Positions 6,781 through 12,827 of a stretch of DNA of 13,036 nucleotides are shown in pieces. Origin of the DNA: Pseudomonadota bacterium. GTDB taxonomy: Bacteria; Pseudomonadota; Alphaproteobacteria; Rhodospirillales; Magnetospirillaceae. The DNA is taken from the NCBI GenBank assembly GCA_023426365.1, contig JAFAAW010000017.1, positions 1-13,036 of the forward strand, written 5' to 3'. The notes below the pieces were generated by a model. It saw only the letters and a list, made by a program, of their open reading frames with translations, was not told the origin of the DNA and did no database searches. The number at the start of each line of letters is the position of its first letter. Positions within the stretch are counted from its first letter, which is position 1. Made by a program: the position numbers and the translations under genes.

Positions 6781-6890
6781 TGGGGGCGAGCGAGGCGAAG
6801 GACCGGCCCGGCGGATGCCCGCGCGCTAATGCGCGCGTCGGCCAGGGGGCGCGGCGGCGCTCCGCCCGGCGCCTGAGGGCCCTGCCATGA
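6780..6890 (+). other. 36-codon ORF bridging cobH and cobL (coding status doubtful)
   Basis: An ATG at 6780 overlaps the cobH TGA by one base. The frame runs 36 codons to a TGA at 6888-6890 that overlaps the cobL ATG as ATGA. The peptide would be basic (ten Arg, mostly in its second half) with no signal peptide or recognisable domain. It could be a real small protein, a coupling ORF that carries ribosomes from cobH to cobL, or chance in GC-rich DNA. CobL has its own Shine-Dalgarno (GAGGG 6875-6879), which weakens the need for coupling. The ORF spans two strong hairpins, more typical of a non-coding spacer. Confidence 0.25.
6820..6873 (+). promoter_or_regulatory. Two strong hairpins upstream of cobL
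   Basis: Hairpin 1 has a perfect 7-bp all-GC stem (6820-6826 with 6831-6837) and a TAAT loop. Hairpin 2 pairs GGCGC-GGCGG (6848-6857) with CCGCC and GCGCC (6862-6866, 6869-6873) around a CGCT loop, with a 2-nt bulge. It ends one base before the cobL Shine-Dalgarno GAGGG (6875-6879). Neither is followed by a U tract, so they are not intrinsic terminators. They may mark an mRNA processing or stabilising site, or tune cobL translation. Confidence 0.5.
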
Positions 6891-8080
6891 CCCGGCCCTG
6901 GCTGTCGGTGATCGGAATCGGTGACGACGGAGTGGCGGGACTCGCCCCGGCCGCCCGCGCCCTACTGGACGCGGCCGAGGTGGTGATCGGCGGCGCCCGC
7001 CACCTGGCCATGGTGGGCGGCAACGCCGACAAGCGCGAATGGCCCAGCCCGTTTGCCGGCGCGCGCGACCTGATCGATTCGTTGCGTGGCCGCAACGTGG
7101 CCGTGCTGGCCTCGGGCGATCCCATGTGGTTCGGCATCGGCGCCACCCTGACCCGCTGGGTTTCGCCCGGCGAGATGCGGGTGCTTCCCCACCCGGGCGC
7201 CTTTTCCCTGGCCGCTTCCGCCCTGGGCTGGCCGTTGCAGGATTGCCTGTGCCTGACCGTGCATGGCCGCCCGCTCGACGCGCTGCACCTGCACCTTTCC
7301 CCCGGCCGCCGCCTGCTGGTGCTGAGCGAGGACGGCCAAAGCCCGGCCGCCGTGGCGCGGCTGCTGGAAAAGGCCGGCTATGGCCCGTCGCGCCTGGTGG
7401 TGCTGGAGCATCTGGGCGGCACGGGCGAGCGCGTCCGCGACAGCGTGGCCGAAGCCTGGGTGGGCGCCGCCGCCGACCTCAACACCATCGCCATCGAATG
7501 CCGCGCCGAGCCGGGCGCGCGGGTGTGGTCGCCGGTTCCCGGCCTGCCCGACGACGCCTTCGACCATGACGGCCAGTTGACCAAGCGCGAGATCCGCGCC
7601 GTCACCCTGGCCGCGCTGGCGCCGTTGCCCGGCCAGATGCTGTGGGATGTGGGCGCCGGCTGCGGCTCGATCGCCATCGAATGGATGCGCGCGGGCGGCC
7701 AGGCCGTCGCCATCGAGCCGCGCGCCGACCGCTGCGCCCGCATCGCCGCCAACGCCGCCGCGCTGGGCGTTCCCACGTTGCAGATCATTCGCGGCAGCGC
7801 GCCCGAGGCGCTGCCCTATAGCGATCCCGACGCCATTTTCGTCGGCGGCGGCGTGTCCGCCCCCGGCCTGCTGGACGCCTGCTGGTCAAGCCTGCGCCCC
7901 GGCGGCCGGCTGGTGGCCAACGCGGTCACCGCCGAGGGCGAGGCGGCGCTGATCGCGCTGCATGCCCGCTTCGGCGGCCAGATGACGCGCCTCGCGGTGT
8001 CGCGGCTGGCTCCGGTGGGCGGCTTCCACACCTGGCATCCGGCCATGCCGGTCACCCAGTTCATCGGGAGGAAGGGATGA
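6887..8080 (+). CDS. cobL: Precorrin-6B C5,15-methyltransferase (decarboxylating), CbiE-CbiT fusion
   Basis: CobL methylates C-5 and C-15 and decarboxylates the C-12 acetate of (cobalt-)precorrin-6B/7; cytoplasmic. It has 397 residues, the normal length for the fused form. The CbiE half (~1-210) is a tetrapyrrole methylase with SVIGIGDDG at ~7-15, VLASGDPMWFGIG at ~73-85 and HPGAFSLAAS at ~102-111. The CbiT half (~225-397) opens with GQLTKREIRAVTLAAL and has the SAM motif I WDVGAGCGSIAIEW at ~253-266, with AIEPRADR at ~275-282. The start is supported by GAGGG 7 nt upstream and by similarity beginning at once. It follows a 106-bp spacer after cobH, and its stop overlaps the cobI ATG as ATGA, implying translational coupling. 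Confidence 0.96.
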   Translation: MTRPWLSVIGIGDDGVAGLAPAARALLDAAEVVIGGARHLAMVGGNADKREWPSPFAGARDLIDSLRGRNVAVLASGDPMWFGIGATLTRWVSPGEMRVLPHPGAFSLAASALGWPLQDCLCLTVHGRPLDALHLHLSPGRRLLVLSEDGQSPAAVARLLEKAGYGPSRLVVLEHLGGTGERVRDSVAEAWVGAAADLNTIAIECRAEPGARVWSPVPGLPDDAFDHDGQLTKREIRAVTLAALAPLPGQMLWDVGAGCGSIAIEWMRAGGQAVAIEPRADRCARIAANAAALGVPTLQIIRGSAPEALPYSDPDAIFVGGGVSAPGLLDACWSSLRPGGRLVANAVTAEGEAALIALHARFGGQMTRLAVSRLAPVGGFHTWHPAMPVTQFIGRKG

Positions 8081-8757
8081 GCGGCACCCTCTACGGCGTC
8101 GGCGTCGGCCCCGGCGACGCGGAACTGCTGACGCTCAAGGCCGCCCGGCTGCTGCGCGACTGCCCGGTGCTGGCATGGCCGGCGCCGCTGGAGGGCGAGG
8201 GGCTGGCGCGCACCATCGCGGCCCCCCACATCCCCGCCGGCAAGGTCGAGATCGCCATCCGCCTGTCCTTCCGCCCCGAGCGCGACGACACCGACGCCGC
8301 CTATGATACCGCCGCCGAAACGATCGCCGGCCACCTGGAGGCCGGGCGCGACGTCGCCGTTCTGTGCGAGGGCGACCCGCTGTTCTTCGGCAGCTTCATC
8401 TATCTGCTGACCCGCCTGCGCGACCGCTTCCGGGTCGAGGTGGTGCCGGGCATCGCCAGCCCCATGGCGGCGGCGGCGGTGGCGCTACGCCCCCTGTGCA
8501 CGCTGGAGGACGCGGTCGCCATCATCCCCGCCACCCGCGACGAGGCCGAAATCGAGCGTCTGCTGGCCGCCGCCGATGCGGCGGTGATCATGAAGGTCGG
8601 CCGCCACCTGCCCAAGGTGCGCCGGGTGCTCGACCGCCTGGGCCGCACCGCCGGCGCCCTGGTGGTGGAGCGCGCGACCCAGGACCGCCAACGCCTGATC
8701 CCCCTCGCCGATGCGGCCGAGGCTCCGTACTTCTCTCTCATTCTGGTGCATGCATGA
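8077..8757 (+). CDS. cobI: Precorrin-2 / cobalt-precorrin-2 C20-methyltransferase
   Basis: CobI/CbiL uses SAM to methylate C-20 of (cobalt-)precorrin-2, the first peripheral methylation specific to the B12 branch. The 226 residues are near family length (~230-240). It has the class III tetrapyrrole methylase layout: YGVGVGPGDAELLTLKA at ~6-22, LCEGDPLFFGSF at ~96-107, and VVPGIASPMAAAA at ~122-134. The segment VLAWPAPLEGEGLARTIAA at ~31-49 is typical of C20 methylases. The start overlaps the cobL stop (ATGA) and its own stop overlaps the next ATG (ATGA, 8754-8757), so cobL, cobI and cbiG-cobJ form one coupled unit. With CbiX upstream, the true substrate is probably cobalt-precorrin-2, so the name CbiL may be more accurate. 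Confidence 0.95.
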   Translation: MSGTLYGVGVGPGDAELLTLKAARLLRDCPVLAWPAPLEGEGLARTIAAPHIPAGKVEIAIRLSFRPERDDTDAAYDTAAETIAGHLEAGRDVAVLCEGDPLFFGSFIYLLTRLRDRFRVEVVPGIASPMAAAAVALRPLCTLEDAVAIIPATRDEAEIERLLAAADAAVIMKVGRHLPKVRRVLDRLGRTAGALVVERATQDRQRLIPLADAAEAPYFSLILVHA

Positions 8758-10541
8758 CCGCCATCCTTGTCGTCACCCCCGCCGCCTTGCCCGCCGCCCG
8801 CCGCATCAAGGCGGCCCTGCCGGAGGCCCGCCTGCACGGGCTGGCCGGCCGCGTGGACGGCGCCGACGAGACGTTCGGCGACACCAAGGCCCATATCGCC
8901 GCCCTGTTCAAGGCCGGCACCCCGGTCATCGGCGTGTGCGCCGCCGGCATCCTGATCCGCGCCATCGGCCCGGTTCTGGTGGACAAGCAGGCCGAGCCGC
9001 CGGTGCTGGCGGTGGCGCCCGACGGATCCAGCGTGGTGCCGCTGCTGGGCGGCCATCACGGCGCCAACGAACTGGCCCGCCGGCTGGCCGCCGCGCTGGA
9101 CAGCCACGCCGCCATCACCACCGCCGGCGACCTGAAACTGGGCGTCGCGCTGGACGAGCCGCCGCCCGGCTGGCACGTCGCCAACCCCGAGGCCGCCAAG
9201 CCGGTGGCCGCCGCCCTGCTGGCCGGCGAGCCGGTGCGCCTGGAGGTCGAGGCCGGCGACGCCGGCTGGCTCCGGCATCTGCCCTTCACCGACGAGGCCG
9301 AGCCGGCCGTGCGCGTCACCGACCATCAGGTGGTGGCGGACGAGGCCGAGCTGCTGCTCAATCCGCCGGTGCTGGCGCTGGGGGTCGGCTGCGACCGCGG
9401 CTGCCCGCCCGAGGAGCTGGCGGCCCTGGTGCGCGACACCCTGGAGGCCGAGGCGCTGGCCCCCGGCGCCATCGCCTGCGTCGCCTCCATCGACCTCAAG
9501 ATGGACGAGCCGGCGGTGCATGCGCTGGCCGCATCCCTGGGCGTGCCGGCGCGCTTCTTCACCCCGGCCGAATTGAACGCGCAGGCGCCGCGCCTCAAGA
9601 ACCCGTCCGAGGTGGTGCTGAAGGAAACCGGCTGCCCCGGCGTGTCGGAAGGCGCCGCCCTGGCCGCCGCCGGCGCCGAGGGGGAATTGGTGGTGCCCAA
9701 GCTCAAGACCCGTCGCGCCACCGTCGCCATCGCCCGCGCGCCGGGCGCCATCGACCCGGCCGCCGTGGGCCGCGGCCGCGGCAAGCTGTTCGTGGTCGGC
9801 ATCGGCCCGGGCACCGCCCATTGGCGCACCCCCGAGGCCAGCGCCGCCATCGCCGCCAGCAGCGATCTGGTCGGCTATGGCCTGTACCTGGACCTGCTGG
9901 GCGAGGCGACGGCCGGCAAGGCGCGCCACGAAAGCAACCTGGGCGCCGAGGCCGACCGCGCCCGCATGGCGCTGGACCTGGCCGGGCAGGGCAAGACGGT
10001 GTCGCTGGTCTGTTCGGGCGATGCCGGCATCTATGCCCTGGCCACCCTGGTGTTCGAACTGATCGACCGCGAAAAGAAGGCCGAATGGCTGCGCACCGAG
10101 GTGCAGGTGGTGCCGGGCGTGTCGGCGCTGCAGGCGGCCGCCGCGCGGGCCGGCGCGCCGGTGAACCACGATTTCTGCACCATCTCGCTGTCCGACCTGC
10201 TGACCCCGTGGGAAACCATCGAAAAGCGTTTGCGGGCGGCGGCCGAGGCCGATTTCGTCGTGTGCTTCTATAACCCGGTGTCGCAGCGCCGCCGCGACCA
10301 ACTGGCCCGCGCCCGCGACATCCTGCTGTCCGGCCGGCCGGCGGAAACCCCGGTCATCCTGGCCCGTCAGTTGGGCCGGCCCGAGGAAAACGTGCGCGTC
10401 GTCACCTTGGGCGAACTGACCCCCGACCATGCCGACATGCTGACCCTGGTGATGGTCGGCAGTTCGGAAAGCCGCCGCCTGGAATTGGGCGGCGCCACCC
10501 GCGTCTACACCCCGCGCGGCTACGCCAAGAAGCTGGTGTAA
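8754..10541 (+). CDS. cobJ: CbiG-CobJ(CbiH) fusion: cobalt-precorrin-5A hydrolase plus precorrin-3B C17-methyltransferase
   Basis: This 595-residue protein covers two pathway steps. The CbiG part (1-~335) opens the delta-lactone of cobalt-precorrin-5A, losing a two-carbon unit. Its N-terminal domain has FGDTKAHIAALF and GVCAAGILIRAIGPVLVDK at ~60-78, and VVPLLGGHHGANELAR at ~94-109. Its C-terminal domain has LGVGCDRGCPPEEL at ~209-222 and ASIDLKMDEPAVHALA at ~244-259. The CobJ/CbiH part (~343-595) methylates C-17 with ring contraction: FVVGIGPGTAHWRTPEA at ~346-362, VCSGDAGIYALA at ~419-430, VVPGVSALQAAAARAGAP at ~452-469, and FCTISLSDLLTPW. The ATG at 8754 overlaps the cobI stop. The 3' end overlaps the opposing gene at 10520 by 22 bp. 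CbiG belongs to the early-cobalt route and is not needed where CobG works with molecular oxygen. Confidence 0.95.
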   Translation: MTAILVVTPAALPAARRIKAALPEARLHGLAGRVDGADETFGDTKAHIAALFKAGTPVIGVCAAGILIRAIGPVLVDKQAEPPVLAVAPDGSSVVPLLGGHHGANELARRLAAALDSHAAITTAGDLKLGVALDEPPPGWHVANPEAAKPVAAALLAGEPVRLEVEAGDAGWLRHLPFTDEAEPAVRVTDHQVVADEAELLLNPPVLALGVGCDRGCPPEELAALVRDTLEAEALAPGAIACVASIDLKMDEPAVHALAASLGVPARFFTPAELNAQAPRLKNPSEVVLKETGCPGVSEGAALAAAGAEGELVVPKLKTRRATVAIARAPGAIDPAAVGRGRGKLFVVGIGPGTAHWRTPEASAAIAASSDLVGYGLYLDLLGEATAGKARHESNLGAEADRARMALDLAGQGKTVSLVCSGDAGIYALATLVFELIDREKKAEWLRTEVQVVPGVSALQAAAARAGAPVNHDFCTISLSDLLTPWETIEKRLRAAAEADFVVCFYNPVSQRRRDQLARARDILLSGRPAETPVILARQLGRPEENVRVVTLGELTPDHADMLTLVMVGSSESRRLELGGATRVYTPRGYAKKLV

Positions 10542-10720
10542 AGGCCGCGCCAGCGCCCGCCGAACAGCCGGCGCAGGCCCTCCAGCACGGCGATGTCCGC
10601 CGCCACCCGGCGGGCATCGGCCGGGCAATGGGCCAGGTGTTCGGCCACCTGGCGGCGGCGTTGCTGGGGCAGGCGGTCGTCCACGAAGGCCAGCAGGTCG
10701 CTTTCCGTCACCATGATCAT
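10520..10720 (-). CDS. Small protein resembling an anti-sigma zinc-finger domain, degenerate
   Basis: A 66-residue cytoplasmic protein starting at ATG 10720, which overlaps the TGA of the preceding gene as ATGA. It begins with TESDLLAFVDDRLPQQRRRQ, an arrangement typical of the N-terminal putative zinc-finger (zf-HC2) domain of anti-sigma factors. The following AEHLAHCPADA keeps His28 and Cys32 of the H-x3-C-x2-C pattern, but the second Cys is missing (Asp35 in its place). There is no membrane segment after it, unlike full-length anti-sigma factors, and no sigma-factor gene is nearby. It may be a stand-alone remnant or a protein that uses the fold differently. An internal ATG at 10714 is possible, but the overlap favours 10720. 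Its last 22 bp overlap the cobJ 3' end on the other strand. Confidence 0.65.
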   Translation of the reverse strand: MIMVTESDLLAFVDDRLPQQRRRQVAEHLAHCPADARRVAADIAVLEGLRRLFGGRWRGLYTSFLA

Positions 10721-11022
10721 GGCTGGCCCCCCATGCTGGGCAGCCGGGATTGTTGCGGCTGCGTTTCGAACACCACGGGGGAGCAGCGCGCCCGCGCGCT
10801 GTCCAGGCTGCCGGTGGTATCGACGCGGCAGATCACCACCTCGCCGGTCATGCGGTTGATGCGCCACGCGGTCTCGCGGTCGCCCGCCACCATGTCGTAG
10901 ATGGCGGCCGCCCCGGCGGACCCCGCTTGGGCCGGGGGCGTCGCGGGGCTTCGCGCCTCCTGGTCCTGGGCCAGGGCGGGATCGGCCAGCAGAAGCGCCG
11001 CCGCGGCGCACAGCCGGCGCAT
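10717..11022 (-). CDS. Small secreted protein of unknown function
   Basis: A 101-residue protein with a signal peptide (Met-Arg-Arg, then an Ala/Leu core, ending Ala-Leu-Ala-Gln at ~16-19), so probably periplasmic. An Ala/Pro/Gly-rich linker leads to a compact segment, ETAWRINRMTGEVVICRVD at ~50-68, that reads as two beta strands around a turn. It holds one of two mature-part cysteines (Cys65); the other is ~15 residues on, in ARCSPV, so a disulphide is possible. I have the impression that short alphaproteobacterial exported proteins share this 'W-R-hydrophobic-(D/N)-x-x-T-G-x-V' strand, but I cannot name the family. It sits 3 bp after the DUF4168-like gene and overlaps the next gene by ATGA, so the three are one operon. 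Confidence 0.7.
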   Translation of the reverse strand: MRRLCAAAALLLADPALAQDQEARSPATPPAQAGSAGAAAIYDMVAGDRETAWRINRMTGEVVICRVDTTGSLDSARARCSPVVFETQPQQSRLPSMGGQP

Positions 11023-11025
11023 GGC

Positions 11026-11445
11026 CTATTCCCCATCCGGCGGCGAGGCCTCGCCGTCCGGTTCCGCCGCCAGTTGCTGCAGCATGCCCTCGATGCGGTC
11101 GCGCAGGGTGGGGTCGTCGCGCACCGACATGGCGATCTGGTTGTAACGCTCCACGCTCATGCCGTCCCGCTCCACCGCCGATTTCATGTCCACCAGGGCG
11201 CTTTGGCGGATTTCCTCGAGCCGGGCCGGGTCCTCCTCGTCGCGCATCAGCATCATGTAGCCGTGCTGGACGCCGATCATGCGCAGGAAGGCGGCGACGA
11301 AGGCCGACAATTCGCCGTCGTCGGGGCTGGCGCGCCCGCTTTCCGCCGAGGGCGCCGTGCGCTGGTCGTCGGGCGCGGCGGCGGCGGGCGGGGCCAGGGC
11401 GAGCAGGGACGCCACCACGGTGGCGATGAGGGAAAGACGGGGCAT
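11026..11445 (-). CDS. Secreted DUF4168-like protein
   Basis: A 139-residue exported protein. The signal peptide spans ~1-24 (MPRLSLIATVVASLLAL, then Pro-Pro-Ala-Ala-Ala-Ala). After an Asp/Ser-rich linker, the helical region from ~46 reads ELSAFVAAFLRMIGVQHGYM, followed by DEEDPARLEEIRQSALVDM and GMSVERYNQIAMSVRDDP, with a final helix IEGMLQQLAAEP. The 'V-x-x-x-G-(M/L)-(S/T)-V-x-(R)-(Y/F)-N-x-I-A' pattern matches DUF4168 as I remember it; function unknown. The ATG at 11445 has AGGTG about 5 nt upstream. It heads the three-gene minus-strand operon and is divergent from cobM across 147 bp. No convincing promoter for this direction was found. Confidence 0.75.
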   Translation of the reverse strand: MPRLSLIATVVASLLALAPPAAAAPDDQRTAPSAESGRASPDDGELSAFVAAFLRMIGVQHGYMMLMRDEEDPARLEEIRQSALVDMKSAVERDGMSVERYNQIAMSVRDDPTLRDRIEGMLQQLAAEPDGEASPPDGE

Positions 11446-11471
11446 GGACACCTCGCTGCAACGACGGGGAC

Positions 11472-11483
11472 TTGCCTGGGCAA
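11472..11483. repeat. Inverted repeat TTGCC-TG-GGCAA in the cobM divergent region
   Basis: A perfect 5-bp inverted repeat with a 2-bp centre lies 26 bp upstream of the DUF4168-like start and about 47 bp upstream of the cobM -35 candidate. Its size and location suit a small operator, but chance occurrence is quite possible. Confidence 0.25.
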
Positions 11484-11529
11484 ATGCGCAGGCCCCCTTT
11501 CGTGTTCCCGACCCTGGCGGGTAGGAATG

Positions 11530-11559
11530 CTGGCCTCTTTGGGGGGCAGACGCTATCTT
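11530..11559 (+). promoter_or_regulatory. Candidate promoter for cobM
   Basis: CTGGCC (11530-11535), an 18-bp spacer and TATCTT (11554-11559) have the same layout as the candidates before cbiX and the ribbon-helix-helix gene. The -35 is weak by the consensus. The expected start near 11566 would leave a leader of about 27 nt carrying CAAGGA (11584-11589), which ends unusually close (3 nt) to the cobM ATG. Confidence 0.35.
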
Positions 11560-11592
11560 CTGGGCGCAAACCACCGCCGAGACCAAGGACAC

Positions 11593-12357
11593 ATGACCGT
11601 TCACTTCATCGGCGCCGGCCCCGGCGCTCCCGACCTGATCACCGTTCGCGGCCTGGGCCTGATCCGCAAATGCCCCGTGTGCCTGTATGCCGGCTCGCTG
11701 GTGCCGGCCGAGATCGTGGCCGAGGCGCCGCCCGGCGCCCGCGTGCTGGATACCGCGCCCATGCACCTGGACGAAATCGTGGCCGAAATGAAAGCCGCCC
11801 ACGACGCCGGCCAGGACGTGGCGCGCGTGCATTCGGGCGATCCGTCCATCTATGGCGCGGTGGCCGAACAGATGCGCCGGCTGGACGAGCTGGGCATCCC
11901 CTATGACGTGACGCCGGGCGTGCCGGCCTTCGCCGCCGCCGCCGCCGCGCTGTCCACCGAACTGACCCTGCCCGACGTCAGCCAGACCATCACCATCACC
12001 CGCACCGCCGTGCGCTCCAGCGCCATGCCCGAGGGCCAGGACCTGGACACGCTGGGCCGCAGCAAGGCGACGCTGGCCATCCACCTGTCGGTCAACAACC
12101 TGAAAAAGGTGGTGGACGAGCTGGTGCCCCATTACGGCGCCGATTGCCCGGTGGTGGTGGCCTATCGGGTGTCGTGGCCGGACCAGGCGTTCGTGCGCGG
12201 CACGCTGGCCGACATCCGCGACAAGGTGAAGGCGGCGGGCTTCACCCGCACCGCGCTGATCCTGGTGGGCCACGTCCTGGAAGGCAGCGACTTCACCGAT
12301 TCGCGGCTGTACGCCGCCGACCACACCCATGTGCTGCGGCCGGGCAAGGACGGCTGA
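11593..12357 (+). CDS. cobM: Precorrin-4 / cobalt-precorrin-4 C11-methyltransferase
   Basis: CobM/CbiF methylates C-11 of (cobalt-)precorrin-4 with SAM, acting between CobJ/CbiH and the CbiG hydrolysis. The 254 residues match the family. Motifs of the tetrapyrrole methylase fold are VHFIGAGPGAPDLITVRG at ~3-20, CLYAGSLVP at ~30-38, VHSGDPSIYGA at ~79-89, and TPGVPAFAAAAAAL at ~107-120. LPDVSQTITITRT at ~126-138 is the usual C11-methylase block, and GHVLEGSDF lies near the C terminus. The ATG at 11593 is firm because homologues start with this beta strand. It stands apart from the main cob run, separated by the three-gene minus-strand island, and appears to have its own promoter. It is followed by three hairpins. 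Confidence 0.96.
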   Translation: MTVHFIGAGPGAPDLITVRGLGLIRKCPVCLYAGSLVPAEIVAEAPPGARVLDTAPMHLDEIVAEMKAAHDAGQDVARVHSGDPSIYGAVAEQMRRLDELGIPYDVTPGVPAFAAAAAALSTELTLPDVSQTITITRTAVRSSAMPEGQDLDTLGRSKATLAIHLSVNNLKKVVDELVPHYGADCPVVVAYRVSWPDQAFVRGTLADIRDKVKAAGFTRTALILVGHVLEGSDFTDSRLYAADHTHVLRPGKDG

Positions 12358-12395
12358 GCGCCGTTCGCCACTCCAGCGAAACCAGCGATCGGCCG

Positions 12396-12492
12396 CCGAT
12401 GGACGCGGATGACCACCATCCGCCTCCATCGGGGTGCGCCGAAGGCAGGCGGCACCCATGCCGTCGCGCGCCGATTGCGGGCGCAATTCGGC
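12396..12492 (+). repeat. Three consecutive hairpins downstream of cobM
   Basis: Hairpin A (12396-12432) pairs 8+7 bases around one C-C mismatch with a 5-nt ACCAC loop: CCGATGGA-c-GCGGATG against its complement. Hairpin B (12432-12457) pairs GGGTGC with GCACCC, plus GCC with GGC beyond a bulged C. Hairpin C (12470-12492) pairs GCCGATTGC with GCAATTCGGC, with a single bulge and a GGGC loop. None is followed by a T run on the plus strand. They could act as a 3' stabiliser or processing structure for cobM mRNA, a Rho-associated end, or a degenerate intergenic repeat of the REP/BIME kind. Confidence 0.6.
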
Positions 12493-12506
12493 CACAAACC
12501 TGGGCG

Positions 12507-12539
12507 AAAAAGGCTAGGCGGCTTACTCGTTGGCCGCTT
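12507..12539 (-). terminator. Possible intrinsic terminator of the ribbon-helix-helix gene
   Basis: On the minus strand GCGGC (12537-12533) and GCCGC (12522-12518) can pair around a 10-nt loop that contains the stop codon. Six bases later follows TTTTT (12511-12507). The stem is short and the T run is displaced, so this is a weak candidate. Confidence 0.3.
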
Positions 12540-12723
12540 TCAGCACGGCACGGGCCTCGTGCTCGTCGATCTGATGCAGGTCGTTCAGATGGATTTCCCA
12601 ATTGTCCACGAATTCCTGGACGGCCAGGGTCAGACATTCCGCCAGCGGCCGGCCGGTCTCGGCGGCCAGGGCTTCCAGCCTGTCCTTCAGCTCGGACGGA
12701 ATGGTGACGGCCAGGGTTTCCAT
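12523..12723 (-). CDS. Ribbon-helix-helix (CopG/ParD-like) DNA-binding protein
   Basis: A 66-residue protein whose start, METLAVTIPSELKDRLEAL, is the beta strand and first helix of a ribbon-helix-helix fold. Helix two follows in GRPLAECLTLAVQEFVDNW (~25-43), and a charged His/Glu-rich tail (NDLHQIDEHEARAVLKAANE) ends the protein. Such proteins bind DNA as dimers through the strand, usually as antitoxins or repressors. The start is firm: AGAGGA lies 7 nt before the ATG. No toxin-like gene overlaps or follows it on the minus strand, and the genes on either side are cobM and the truncated gene at the right edge, so it appears to be solitary. The acidic tail could bind a partner outside the window, but that is only a guess. 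Confidence 0.85.
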   Translation of the reverse strand: METLAVTIPSELKDRLEALAAETGRPLAECLTLAVQEFVDNWEIHLNDLHQIDEHEARAVLKAANE

Positions 12724-12762
12724 GCTTTCGTCCTCTGTCTTCCCCTTGGGCGGGAGGGCGAC

Positions 12763-12792
12763 AGTCTACATCCAATGACACGGCGTTGCCAG
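12763..12792 (-). promoter_or_regulatory. Candidate promoter for the ribbon-helix-helix gene
   Basis: On the minus strand CTGGCA (12792-12787), 18 bp and TAGACT (12768-12763) give a promoter-like arrangement. Transcription would start near 12757, with a leader of about 34 nt carrying the strong Shine-Dalgarno. Read on the plus strand, the -35 region is TTGCCA (12786-12791), close to the divergent gene at 12828, so the element could be shared. Confidence 0.4.
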
Positions 12793-12827
12793 TTCCGAGA
12801 CACCCAGGCCCCATGCTAGAAACCCCC

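Noticed and set aside
8400..10628. 742-codon open frame on the minus strand opposite cobI and cobJ
   Set aside because: Low-complexity translation with no domain; the plus strand encodes recognisable CobI and CbiG-CobJ.
10750..11592. Long upstream extension of the cobM frame through the minus-strand island
   Set aside because: CobM homologues begin at the ATG at 11593. The extension is antisense to three coherent small genes and has biased composition.
12364..12380. GCCACT-like sequence after cobM considered as a B12 box of a cobalamin riboswitch
   Set aside because: The conserved surrounding aptamer elements are absent, and it lies downstream of cobM, facing a minus-strand gene.
12786..12817. 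TTGCCA with a CATGCT further on, considered as a plus-strand promoter for the gene at 12828
   Set aside because: The spacer would be 20 bp and the -10 is poor; a shared -35 with the minus-strand gene is possible but not supported.
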